Both the position numbers and the translations under genes were made by a program. Below the pieces are notes generated by a model. It was not told the DNA's origin, did not search any database, and saw only the letters and a list, made by a program, of their open reading frames with translations. Of a DNA stretch of 64,000 bases, positions 33,472-40,508 are shown one piece after another (within the stretch, counting starts at the first letter, position 1; the number at the start of each line of letters is the position of its first letter). The DNA comes from Haloferax namakaokahaiae (GTDB taxonomy: Archaea; Halobacteriota; Halobacteria; Halobacteriales; Haloferacaceae). The stretch covers positions 868,001 to 932,000 of the forward strand of contig NZ_JBHTAA010000001.1 in the NCBI RefSeq assembly GCF_042663225.1, read 5' to 3'.

Positions 33472-33771
33472 ATGAGTTCCACAGTAGCACCGTCGGACGT
33501 GAGACAACGCGCCGAGTGGATGCGGCCTATCGATGAGCAAATCCTTGAGGTCATGGAGAAGGAGGGAAACATGACTCCCGACGCTCTCGACAAACTCGAC
33601 GTGACGGTCGCAAACTACGCGAGCAACCGACTTTCGCTCATGGCGAAGTACGGGTTGGTCGAGCGGATCGTCAAGGGCCTTTACCGCATCACTGATGACG
33701 GGATCGGCTTTCTCGACGGCCGCGTAGATGCATCGAAACTTGAGCGCGTTGACAAAGACGCCGACAACTGA
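33472..33771 (+). CDS. Winged-helix repressor (PhiH1-repressor-like)
   Basis: 99 residues. REWMRPIDEQILEVMEKEG-like start, then a helix-turn-helix (TPDALDKLDVTVANYASNRLSLMAKYGLVERI) and the wing VKGLYRITDDG. Small single-domain wHTH proteins of this form repress lytic genes in haloviruses such as PhiH1. It is divergent from the PadR-like operon, so the pair forms a candidate lysogeny switch. ATG at 33472 lies about 40 bp after TTTATAG. Confidence 0.75.
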   Translation: MSSTVAPSDVRQRAEWMRPIDEQILEVMEKEGNMTPDALDKLDVTVANYASNRLSLMAKYGLVERIVKGLYRITDDGIGFLDGRVDASKLERVDKDADN

Positions 33772-33773
33772 TT

Positions 33774-34076
33774 TCATTCTCGCACCTCTGAGACGTGCAG
33801 TCCGACGAACTCCAAGACACCCGTGAGCCACTGCGGTGGCTCTTCGACGACCTCACGAGCGCCACCAGAGAGGGGCGACCGCGTGAGCTGTCCATTGCGA
33901 ACAGCCCAGCGGTGGGTGGCGTCACGCACATCGACGCCGTCGCGGTGGCGATCGACGGCGACGACTCGCTGTCGAATCGGCACGTCGTAGCCCAGCTCGT
34001 AGCGATTCACGCGGAAGGTACGCGAACCTCGACGGGGCTGGCCACCGGGACTTTCGGGAATGGTCGTGGACTGCAC
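33774..34076 (-). CDS. Uncertain ORF, strand ambiguous
   Basis: The minus frame gives a 100-residue basic protein (RTFRVNRYELGYDVPIRQRVV ... VEEPPQWLTGVLEFVG) with stop 2 bp from the repressor stop. A minus-strand TATA-like CTTATCG near 34101-34108 is about 28 bp from the GTG at 34076. The plus strand also has an open frame, 33795-34082, 95 residues and more acidic, 23 bp after the repressor gene. Both have GC-rich third positions, so I cannot decide; only one is likely real. Confidence 0.35.
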   Translation of the reverse strand: MQSTTIPESPGGQPRRGSRTFRVNRYELGYDVPIRQRVVAVDRHRDGVDVRDATHRWAVRNGQLTRSPLSGGAREVVEEPPQWLTGVLEFVGLHVSEVRE

Positions 34077-34085
34077 ACCTAACAC

Positions 34086-34344
34086 GATAGCCGACAGTCA
34101 CGATAAGGCGAGTGGGGTCGTTTCCGACGCTTCCGGCGAGAATTCGATACTACTGATTTCGGCCGTCTCGACACCGTGAACGTCCTGTAACTGGCGTATT
34201 TCCGACGGTTCCGATTGCGTTTCCGGCTGAGTCGTCGTCGAGTACGCGTGGGTCTCAAACCATGGTACTCGAACTTCGCCACCGAGGAAAATCACTGGAC
34301 AATATACCCCATAGATACATGAACAATCTGGGTCACCTGACACT
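34086..34344. other. 259-bp non-coding stretch before the ion channel
   Basis: Lower in GC than the flanks. AATATACC at 34301-34308 is a fair TATA element for the channel gene, giving a leader of roughly 10-15 nt. A frame on the minus strand crosses the area but has no gene-like features. Confidence 0.4.
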
Positions 34345-35139
34345 ATGCAATTCAAAGCTCGCACCCATCGCTTACTCGAAGTGGGTGGCGACACCCGGGA
34401 GGAGTTGATTTTCGATTGGGGAATTATGGCGCTCATCGCTGCAAACGTCGTTGCAGTGATTCTGAGCACCGTCGATGCACTGTATCTCCAGTACCAAGCG
34501 CTTTTCCAACTATTCGAACTCGTGTCTGTTTCCATATTCACTCTGGAATATCTCGGCCGAATTTGGGCAGTCACCGTAAACGAGGGATACAGCGGACCAG
34601 TGACGGGGCGAATTCGTTATGCCCTCAAGCCGATGCTTATCATCGACCTATTGGCCATCCTCCCGTTCTACGTGGGATTCTTCTTCGTAGACCTGCGGTT
34701 CCTTCGGGCACTCCGCCTCTTTCGGTTTTTCCGACTCCTCAAACTGGCGCGTTACTCACAATCGATTCGGTCGTTCAAACGGGTGCTCCAGGACAAACGC
34801 GAGGACCTCGTCGTCTCGATTTCTGCGACACTCATTTTACTCGTCCTCGCAGCGAGCATGATGTACTTCTTCGAGCGGACTGCACAACCCGACGTCTTTT
34901 CGAGCATTCCGGCAGCGTTCTGGTGGGCGGTCGTGACGTTGACGACGGTCGGCTACGGCGACGTCTATCCCGTCACGTTCGGTGGAAGGCTTTTCGCGGC
35001 AATCGTCGCGTTCCTCGGGATCGGTCTGTTCGCGCTCCCTGCAAGTATTCTCTCCTCGGGATTCGTCGAACAATCGAGTACGGCCGACTCACCAACCTAC
35101 TGTCCGCACTGTGGCGAATCGCTTCGGGAGGAACACTAA
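34345..35139 (+). CDS. Voltage-gated-type potassium channel
   Basis: 264 residues with six membrane helices. S4 carries regularly spaced Arg/Lys (RFLRALRLFRFFRLLKLARYSQS split over residues 113-135), the voltage sensor. The pore loop has the K+ selectivity filter TTVGYGD (about residues 197-203). The C-terminus ends in a half zinc site, CPHCGESLREEH. It resembles KvAP-like archaeal channels. It sits inside the provirus with lower GC than the neighbours and its own promoter, so it is probably cargo (a moron) expressed in the lysogen. Confidence 0.85.
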   Translation: MQFKARTHRLLEVGGDTREELIFDWGIMALIAANVVAVILSTVDALYLQYQALFQLFELVSVSIFTLEYLGRIWAVTVNEGYSGPVTGRIRYALKPMLIIDLLAILPFYVGFFFVDLRFLRALRLFRFFRLLKLARYSQSIRSFKRVLQDKREDLVVSISATLILLVLAASMMYFFERTAQPDVFSSIPAAFWWAVVTLTTVGYGDVYPVTFGGRLFAAIVAFLGIGLFALPASILSSGFVEQSSTADSPTYCPHCGESLREEH

Positions 35140-35167
35140 TCACACTGTGAAATAATCCTCAGTCAAC

Positions 35168-35683
35168 ATGTACCGAACTGGTCATCAAGGTGCAGCGTTT
35201 CTTTTCGCAGCACCGCTCGCATTGGTAATTGGACTCTTTGGCGACCCTGTCGCGCTCGGACTCGGGGCAGTCGTTGTCTCAGGCCTTGCATCCGCTCCCG
35301 ACCTCGACCTTCGGATGCCGTTCATCAAACACCGTGGGATTACACACACCGTTTGGGCAGCGCTCGCAGTCGGGATCGTCGGTGCAGTGGGTGGGGCGAT
35401 TCTCGGCCTCTATCTCGGAAGTATCGTGGTGGCGCTTGTGTACTCGGTGCTGTTTGGACTTCTCGCGGCCGTCACGGTTCTTTCCCACATCGCTGCCGAT
35501 GCGCTCACACCGATGGGTGTCAAGCCGTTCGAGCCAGTCAGCTCGAAAAAGTACACGTGGTCATTCGTCCGAGCTGCGAACCCGATTGCGAACTATGCGC
35601 TTGCAGGAATCGGAGCAGTTGTATGCGGGGGTGCTGCTTTCGCGGGGTTGTGGCTCCACGCCACCGTCTCGAATCTACTCTAA
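35168..35683 (+). CDS. DUF457/YdjM-type membrane metal-dependent hydrolase
   Basis: 171 residues, about four membrane helices. Motifs TGHQGAAF, SAPDLDLR, FIKHRGITHT and LSHIAADALTPMG give the His/Asp set of the family. A second, less conserved relative is on the host side at 19,675. It follows the channel gene by 28 bp and may be co-transcribed as cargo. Confidence 0.8.
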   Translation: MYRTGHQGAAFLFAAPLALVIGLFGDPVALGLGAVVVSGLASAPDLDLRMPFIKHRGITHTVWAALAVGIVGAVGGAILGLYLGSIVVALVYSVLFGLLAAVTVLSHIAADALTPMGVKPFEPVSSKKYTWSFVRAANPIANYALAGIGAVVCGGAAFAGLWLHATVSNLL

Positions 35684-35699
35684 CGAAAAGAAGACGCCG

Positions 35700-35939
35700 T
35701 CAGTCGCTGAGGAAGTTGCGCTGCCACCACCGGCTCTCGACGAATCGTTGGTCGCACCACGGCTTATGCGGGAGTTCGTCGATGCCGGGCGACGGCTCGG
35801 GCGTCAGCATCACACTCGCCCCGCAACAATCGCATTCGAGCTTCATCGGCTCGCCCTTTCGGTAGCCGTCGTTCGAGACCGACGTCTCCGAGGCGATGAT
35901 GCGGAAGTGCGTATCGGGCGCAGAGAAAGACTTGGGCAT
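35700..35939 (-). CDS. Small zinc-finger protein, last gene of early operon B
   Basis: 79 residues with CDCCGA in the middle and LPHKPWCDQRF later, a likely CxC..H..C zinc site. Converges on the DUF457 gene. ATG overlaps the upstream stop by one base (TGATG). Family not recognised. Confidence 0.6.
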   Translation of the reverse strand: MPKSFSAPDTHFRIIASETSVSNDGYRKGEPMKLECDCCGASVMLTPEPSPGIDELPHKPWCDQRFVESRWWQRNFLSD

Positions 35940-36121
35940 CAGTCGTCACCCCACGGCGTCCACGTGTTCGTCTTGAGCTTCTCATCGACCAGGAGCAACG
36001 CTACGGAGATGAGACCGAGCACTGCGGCAACATCGAGCGACCCGGTGAAGCCCGCGAGCATGGCCAGTCCACCAGCGCCGAGGGCGACACGGAGGAGGTG
36101 GCGTCGAGCGCGGTCAAACAT
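35939..36121 (-). CDS. Small two-helix membrane protein
   Basis: 60 residues. Basic start MFDRARRHLLRVALG, two hydrophobic segments (LGAGGLAMLAGFTG and AAVLGLISVALLLV), then KLKTNTWTPWGDD. Start at 36121 fits the 8-nt overlap with the upstream gene. Role unknown; a superinfection or lysis function is possible but unsupported. Confidence 0.6.
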   Translation of the reverse strand: MFDRARRHLLRVALGAGGLAMLAGFTGSLDVAAVLGLISVALLLVDEKLKTNTWTPWGDD

Positions 36122-36467
36122 GCTCGGACCCCCCGAGTTCGAGTGCAACATCGTGAACGTTCTCGGAACCGGTTGGTCTCCAAGCACACCCAGTCCACTC
36201 TTTTTCGACGAGCGTCCACCCACCACGACCGCGGTCGAGGTCGAGCCGCCGGCCACTCCCACGAGACTGCCGCATCGTGAGCGTCAGCCCGCGTGGATTC
36301 TCTAAGGACTCACGAACGACGCGAGCGGCCTGTCGGTAGGCCCACATCCGCGCATCGAGCACTTCGAGGCGGACGAGCGGAACTGGACCGGCGGCGTCGC
36401 GGTAGGCGTTCGCAAGCGATTCGGCCTCGCGTGCTCGGCGTTCGAGAAGTGCGACAGAGTTAGTCAT
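36114..36467 (-). CDS. Proviral protein of unknown function
   Basis: 117 residues. The first 60 form a helical segment rich in Arg/Ala (LLERRAREAESLANAYRDAAG); the rest is basic (RQSRGSGRRLDLDRGRGGW). May bind nucleic acid. Overlaps the SWIM gene by 8 nt. Confidence 0.55.
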   Translation of the reverse strand: MTNSVALLERRAREAESLANAYRDAAGPVPLVRLEVLDARMWAYRQAARVVRESLENPRGLTLTMRQSRGSGRRLDLDRGRGGWTLVEKEWTGCAWRPTGSENVHDVALELGGSEHV

Positions 36468-36807
36468 CGTCCGCACGCTCCTCGATAGTTCGAAGCAGCA
36501 GCGGGTCGATACGCGAGCGGTCGGCCCACTCGGGGATCGGCCGCCCCTCACGGAACAGCACCCGGTAGACGTGCTTGCAGTGCATCTCGCGGTGCTGCGA
36601 GCATCGGTACTGGTGGTCTCGGCAGGTGCACGAACGCGTCCGCAGGTCAACGATGTGGTACTGGCCCTCCTCGTTGTAGACCGCGTAGAGGTCATCCGCA
36701 CCGTCAACCTCGGGCGTGTTATCCGACGCGAAGAGACACTCGGTGAGTGCTCGGGCCTCGCGTGCGGACATGCTGGTCATGGTCTGTTGAGTTCGAGAAA
36801 CCGCCAT
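36460..36807 (-). CDS. SWIM zinc-finger protein
   Basis: 115 residues. The core YHIVDLRTRSCTCRDHQYRC, then SQHREMHCKHVYRVLF, matches the SWIM pattern CxC...CxH that binds DNA or proteins. Small stand-alone SWIM proteins are common in haloarchaea and their viruses. ATG at 36807 shares a base with the preceding stop. Confidence 0.75.
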   Translation of the reverse strand: MAVSRTQQTMTSMSAREARALTECLFASDNTPEVDGADDLYAVYNEEGQYHIVDLRTRSCTCRDHQYRCSQHREMHCKHVYRVLFREGRPIPEWADRSRIDPLLLRTIEERADDD

Positions 36808-37289
36808 CACGAATCAGCCTCCAGCGCGTCGATGTCGGGAGTGCTGTCGCCCCACAGGCGCTCGCAGACGTCGGGGTGTTCGAGCAACCAGTTTGAGGCT
36901 TCCCGCTTGGCCTCGGCGACCGCGTCGGCCTCTTCGTATCCTTCCTCGACCCACTCGTCGCCGTCGAGGAGCACGATGCGACAGCGCTCGGCGCATATCT
37001 CCTGCACCCGGTGACTGACGATGTCGTGCAGAGTCACAACTGAACTTGCGACTTCCGCTCCCTGGCTCGCGTCGTACTCGTCGTCACCACCGAGTTCTCG
37101 CCGGCGTTCATCGCGGACGTCTTCGAGCGTCGCAATCGCGTCTTCGAGCTGGGCGAGTTGGCCGTCCTCGACGATGTCGTCGTGGACGCCATCGCGGAGG
37201 ATTCGGTGCTCGAACTCGTCGGTTGCGGTCGTCCGATGGTCGTTGCGGATTCGCTTCGAGGCACGCGAGTGGATTCGATTCCCTCGCAT
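36807..37289 (-). CDS. Acidic helical proviral protein
   Basis: 160 residues. Basic first 25 residues (MRGNRIHSRASKRIRNDHRT), then a helical acidic region (QLAQLEDAIATLEDVRDERRREL) and a C-terminal EADAVAEAKREASNWLLEHP. Two cysteines (ICAERC) only. No family recognised. TGATG junction upstream. Confidence 0.55.
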   Translation of the reverse strand: MRGNRIHSRASKRIRNDHRTTATDEFEHRILRDGVHDDIVEDGQLAQLEDAIATLEDVRDERRRELGGDDEYDASQGAEVASSVVTLHDIVSHRVQEICAERCRIVLLDGDEWVEEGYEEADAVAEAKREASNWLLEHPDVCERLWGDSTPDIDALEADS

Positions 37290-37753
37290 CACGCACGCAC
37301 CTCCGCGAACACGGGGTGCAACGACGTCCATCCACGGCGATTCTCGACGTGGTCGAGGTACAACACGACGTCCAGCCTCGGTTCGTCGTCGAAGTCGAAG
37401 ACGTACTCGAGAGCACCGGCGGCGTTGACGACGTAGACGACGTTGTCCCAGACGTTCCAGATGTGCGTTGCGCCCTCGGCATCGACGCCGAGTTCGAGCC
37501 ACGCTTCGTCGAAGACGTGCGGCGCACCGGAGACCCACAGGGCTTCGACGGTCCCGCGGTCCGATGCGACCAGGTGGCGCTCCTCGGCCGGTCCAAGGAG
37601 AAGTTCTGGGTGCGAGATCGTGACGACTTGCAGCGTCTCTCCGTCGGCGCGGTAGAGCGCCCGGACGGGGAGGTCGTCTTCGTCAAAATCGCGCCTGTTC
37701 AGCGCCGAGTCCGTGTCAGTACCGTTTTCAACGGTTGGGATTGTAGTTGACAT
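37289..37753 (-). CDS. Proviral protein, first gene of early operon B
   Basis: 154 residues, beta-rich, with VRALYRADGETLQVVTISHPE and THIWNVWDNVVYVVNAAGALEYVFDF. No cysteine motif. It follows a structured leader whose last hairpin abuts the ATG at 37753. Family not recognised. Confidence 0.6.
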   Translation of the reverse strand: MSTTIPTVENGTDTDSALNRRDFDEDDLPVRALYRADGETLQVVTISHPELLLGPAEERHLVASDRGTVEALWVSGAPHVFDEAWLELGVDAEGATHIWNVWDNVVYVVNAAGALEYVFDFDDEPRLDVVLYLDHVENRRGWTSLHPVFAEVRA

Positions 37754-37860
37754 TGCTGGTTTCTCCAGCACGGTCAGGGCGTTCCAGCGCCCGGCCGACC
37801 ATTCATTCTGTGGCCGACCTCCCGTGCTCAACTGTACATACGGAGTGGTCTATCTTATAG
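37754..37860 (-). promoter_or_regulatory. Promoter and structured leader of early operon B
   Basis: CTATAAG on the minus strand (37860-37854) predicts a start near 37831. The leader can pair AGCACGG (37822-37828) with CCGTGCT (37767-37773), enclosing GGGCG-CTGGAA-CGCCC (37777-37792). A second hairpin TGCTGG-N5-CCAGCA (37754-37770) abuts the ATG and competes with the outer stem. The plan and the hexaloop match the leader of operon A. Confidence 0.55.
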
Positions 37861-37899
37861 CTTTGCATTGCAAAGTGGGTAACAAAATGCGTCACAAAG
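37861..37899. promoter_or_regulatory. Operator region between divergent promoters
   Basis: A perfect palindrome CTTTGCA-T-TGCAAAG (37861-37875) lies next to the leftward TATA box. Two near-identical octamers, GTAACAAA (37879-37886) and GTCACAAA (37891-37898), lie just before the rightward TATAAT (37900-37905). This is the expected place for the adjacent winged-helix protein to bind and choose between the two promoters. Confidence 0.55.
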
Positions 37900-37927
37900 T
37901 ATAATGCAAATGGTTGCGTACTTGCGT

Positions 37928-38206
37928 ATGCAGATGAGTGTACTGAACAGCAACATGGTAAACGAGAACTACGAGCCGTCGGCGAACGACGAAAAGGTTC
38001 TTGATGCGCTGAAAAACGGTCGCGATGAGGGCAACCCATGGGGGCGAGCAAACCCACGGTATCTTGTCGATAAGACCTCGCTCGACAAAGGAAACGTCGA
38101 GTTTTCACTCCGTAGTCTCCGAAACGCGGGGTGGATTCAGCGTGTAGCACGCGGCCTTTACGAGTTCGTTGACGACCCGAGAGAAGGAGACCCCGATGAG
38201 TCTTAA
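37928..38206 (+). CDS. Winged-helix transcription regulator
   Basis: 92 residues. ANDEKVLDALKNGRDEGNPWGRANPRYLVDKTSLDKGNVEFSLRSLRNAGWIQRVARGLYEFVDD reads as a wHTH with recognition helix near NVEFSLRSLRNAG and a wing. ATG at 37928 lies 26 bp after TATAAT (leaderless), which decides it over ATGs at 37904 and 37934. Probably autoregulatory and controls early operon B across the shared operator. Confidence 0.7.
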   Translation: MQMSVLNSNMVNENYEPSANDEKVLDALKNGRDEGNPWGRANPRYLVDKTSLDKGNVEFSLRSLRNAGWIQRVARGLYEFVDDPREGDPDES

Positions 38207-38777
38207 CTGGCCACCGAACTTCCCGCGAACGCCCGACCGAGACCGCACTCGAAACAACAACCTCGACGTGACGATGTCGCGGGCGTTCTCGGACCTGGAG
38301 AAGACGCTCGACCGCCTCGGTGCAGACGATTACGACTACGAGTTCGACGCTCAACAGCGCAAGAAAGACAAGCGACCGTACGCGAACGCTCGGCCCGACG
38401 ACCCGTCGTTCGTGGTCCGCTGGTCGATGGATGGCGAACAGTTCGCCGTCGCGTGCGACCGCTACTCTCGACTGCGAGACAACGTCCGCACGGTCGGGAT
38501 GTACCTCGAAGAAAAGCGCAAGATGGAGAGCCGCCCCGTCGCCACGGGCGAGAGCGAGTTCTCGAACGCTCGCTTGCCTCCGGCCGACGAAGAAGCGGTC
38601 GTCGCAGCGCCGGCGTCACAAGAGCCGCACGAAGTACTCGATGTAGAACCGGACGCCCACCGTGAAGAAGTGAAAACTGCCTACTACGCACTCGTCCAGG
38701 GGCGTCACTCAGACAAAGGCGGGAGTCGCCGCGAGTTCGACGAACTGCAGGAGGCGAAGGAGGCGATGCTCGAATGA
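38196..38777 (+). CDS. Proviral J-domain protein
   Basis: 193 residues. The N-terminal 140 residues are of unknown fold. The C-terminal 55 (PHEVLDVEPDAHREEVKTAY ... LVQGRHSDKGG ... FDELQEAKEAMLE) form a J domain, which stimulates Hsp70 (DnaK). The invariant HPD tripeptide reads HSD here, so coupling to DnaK may be altered. Overlaps the regulator gene by 11 nt. Confidence 0.75.
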   Translation: MSLNWPPNFPRTPDRDRTRNNNLDVTMSRAFSDLEKTLDRLGADDYDYEFDAQQRKKDKRPYANARPDDPSFVVRWSMDGEQFAVACDRYSRLRDNVRTVGMYLEEKRKMESRPVATGESEFSNARLPPADEEAVVAAPASQEPHEVLDVEPDAHREEVKTAYYALVQGRHSDKGGSRREFDELQEAKEAMLE

Positions 38778-38881
38778 ACGACGACGTTCTCACCGTCGCG
38801 AGAGTGCTCGAACGCCTTCGGGCGATCGAGGAGCTGGAATCCAAGATGTACGGCCCGATCACGGAGGTTGACGATGAGTAA
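38774..38881 (+). CDS. 35-residue acidic helical peptide
   Basis: MNDDVLTVARVLERLRAIEE followed by LESKMYGPITEVDDE: a leucine-spaced helix. Overlaps both neighbours (ATGA; and 8 nt with the next gene), which supports translation. Function unknown. Confidence 0.55.
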   Translation: MNDDVLTVARVLERLRAIEELESKMYGPITEVDDE

Positions 38882-39098
38882 CGACACGTCCGTCGTCCAC
38901 CGAAAGGGCTTCACGAAGATTCGGGGCACGCGATACGAGTCGGTCTCGGGCGAGCGCGTCCGCATCGAGCGCCAAGAACGGATGCACAAATTCGGGTCGG
39001 GGTATCAAAACACCGGCCCGGCGGTCCCGATCTTCACGGGGACCGTTGAGGATGCGCGCCACGTCTACGAGGTTCTCCAGGAGTGGTTCGACGAATGA
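38874..39098 (+). CDS. Proviral protein of unknown function
   Basis: 74 residues. Basic N-terminal part (VVHRKGFTKIRGTRYESVSGERVRIERQE) and a C-terminal helix (VEDARHVYEVLQEWFDE). Start at 38874 fits the overlap with the preceding peptide gene. No family recognised. Confidence 0.55.
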   Translation: MSNDTSVVHRKGFTKIRGTRYESVSGERVRIERQERMHKFGSGYQNTGPAVPIFTGTVEDARHVYEVLQEWFDE

Positions 39099-39343
39099 GC
39101 CGGGCCATCGGCATGCACGACCCCGCCCGCGAGTGGACGAGCGTCGACGACCTCGACGGCATCAACCTTCGCGATGGAAAGGGCTGTCCGCATTGCGGTG
39201 GCCCGGCGTCGAAACTCCGCGAAGGTCCACCAGCGGGCTACTTCGAGTGCGAGACATGCTTCGCGGTCTGGTCGGGCGATATCGAGAACGCGTCGCTTTA
39301 CAAGAAACCAATCTACGGACCCGTGGGGACGAAAGATGAGTGA
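39095..39343 (+). CDS. Small zinc-ribbon protein
   Basis: 82 residues with CPHCGG and FECETCFAVW, a classic four-cysteine zinc ribbon. ATGA overlap with the preceding gene. Probably DNA- or RNA-binding. Confidence 0.65.
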   Translation: MSRAIGMHDPAREWTSVDDLDGINLRDGKGCPHCGGPASKLREGPPAGYFECETCFAVWSGDIENASLYKKPIYGPVGTKDE

Positions 39344-39572
39344 CGCTGGCTCTGAGCCCGCGAGTTATCGATTCCCACACATCCATTTTGAAGACCGAGT
39401 TTACCTTCAACATCTTGAAGACACGCATGGTCGTGACAGGGTACTCGGCTGGCTTCGTGGAAAGGTCGCGGTGCCCCTTCGACATCAGTTCGAAGATGGT
39501 TTTGACGAAAATGCCTACTATGAGGCGATGCGTCGGGAACTCGTCGAAACACGAGGTGAGCAAAGTGACTAA
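39336..39572 (+). CDS. Proviral protein of unknown function
   Basis: 78 residues, ASYRFPHIHFEDRVYLQHLEDTHGRDRVLGW and a C-terminal helix FDENAYYEAMRRELVETRG. Three histidines in HIHFEDRVYLQHLEDTH could bind metal, but no known motif is matched. Overlaps both neighbours by 8 nt. Confidence 0.55.
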   Translation: MSDAGSEPASYRFPHIHFEDRVYLQHLEDTHGRDRVLGWLRGKVAVPLRHQFEDGFDENAYYEAMRRELVETRGEQSD

Positions 39573-39909
39573 CGCTGAAACATGCGAGACACCCATCCAG
39601 TCCGTCGACGACGTCCCCATCTGTCCCGGCTGCGGTCTCATGGCCCACATCACTCACGGCGACGTCTGCGTCGAGTGCTTCGACCGTCGAGAAGGGTGGC
39701 TCGGTGGTGGCGGAATTCGCGTGGTTGCCCACGATGGCGACGTCCACGAGACGCCACTGTGCCCGGTGTTCGGGGGCGGGACGTGGTATCTCTGGCGTGA
39801 CGAAGACGCACTGTACGATACACTCTCGCCGACAACAGAGCGAGAATACTGCGAGGTGTGTCGACATCATCGACTCCGGGGCTTCGAGACGGAGACTGCA
39901 GATGTCTGA
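39565..39909 (+). CDS. Zinc-ribbon proviral protein
   Basis: 114 residues, GTG start at 39565 with an 8-nt overlap. CPGCGLMAHITHGDVCVEC is one zinc ribbon and YCEVCRHH a second half-site. The middle GGGIRVVAHDGDVHETPLC and GTWYLWRDEDALYDTL are unplaced. Role unknown. Confidence 0.6.
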   Translation: MTNAETCETPIQSVDDVPICPGCGLMAHITHGDVCVECFDRREGWLGGGGIRVVAHDGDVHETPLCPVFGGGTWYLWRDEDALYDTLSPTTEREYCEVCRHHRLRGFETETADV

Positions 39910-40063
39910 GAAAGACGAGTGCTGGCGCTGCGACGCGAAGACGACACGCACCCGCCTCGACGGGCGTCACGAGTGCGCCAAGTGCGGTCGCGCTGTCTCG
40001 AAACAACGGAAGAATGAGACACGGTCGGCAGACCAGCACGGTCTGGAGGCGTTCGACGAATGA
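39902..40063 (+). CDS. 53-residue zinc-ribbon protein
   Basis: MSEKDECWRCDAKTTRTRLD then RHECAKCGRAVSKQRK: CxxC-n-CxxC zinc ribbon with a basic tail. Overlaps both neighbours. Confidence 0.6.
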   Translation: MSEKDECWRCDAKTTRTRLDGRHECAKCGRAVSKQRKNETRSADQHGLEAFDE

Positions 40064-40191
40064 GTGACTGGGGACTTCGAATGTCGAACTCGCCGCCTCA
40101 GGACTCACGGGAGATTGTCCTGTTCGTCGGGATTCTGGTCGGTATGTGCCTCGCGTCTGCCCTCTTCGCGATGATTCTGTATTTGCACTGA
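40060..40191 (+). CDS. 43-residue single-helix membrane protein
   Basis: Polar N-terminus (MSDWGLRMSNSPPQDSRE) and one membrane helix (IVLFVGILVGMCLASALFAMIL) ending YLH. ATGA-coupled to the zinc-ribbon gene. Last gene of the rightward operon. Function unknown. Confidence 0.6.
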   Translation: MSDWGLRMSNSPPQDSREIVLFVGILVGMCLASALFAMILYLH

Positions 40192-40232
40192 AAAACTTCG
40201 TTTCTCGGAATCTATATTCCCAAAATAGAGAG

Positions 40233-40508
40233 TCATCCCTCGCCAGCGAGAGCGTTCGTCAGTAACACAATCTGTGCTCCGAAGAGACAGATAGCGACGA
40301 GTGCGCGGACTGGAACGAGGTCGATGCCTTCGTTGAGGACGCCCGCGCCGAGCGAAACGGATGCAAGCGAGATGAGGAGCAGCACGGCGAGCGTGCTATC
40401 CGAAACCTCGCGCTCGTAGAAGTGCCGGAGGACGGGATAGGCAAGAAAGCCCAGTGCGCCCCCGAAGGCCATGAGCACGTTGATGATGACCATTGGGTCA
40501 GTCATCAT
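40233..40508 (-). CDS. Three-helix membrane protein, holin-like
   Basis: 91 residues, three hydrophobic segments (IINVLMAFGGALGFLAYPVL, LAVLLLISLASVSLGAGVL, ALVAICLFGAQIVLLTNAL) with short charged loops. Size and layout suit a holin, and it lies at the end of the late operon after the tail genes, where lysis genes are common. No sequence family is recognised, so the role is inference. Confidence 0.6.
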   Translation of the reverse strand: MMTDPMVIINVLMAFGGALGFLAYPVLRHFYEREVSDSTLAVLLLISLASVSLGAGVLNEGIDLVPVRALVAICLFGAQIVLLTNALAGEG

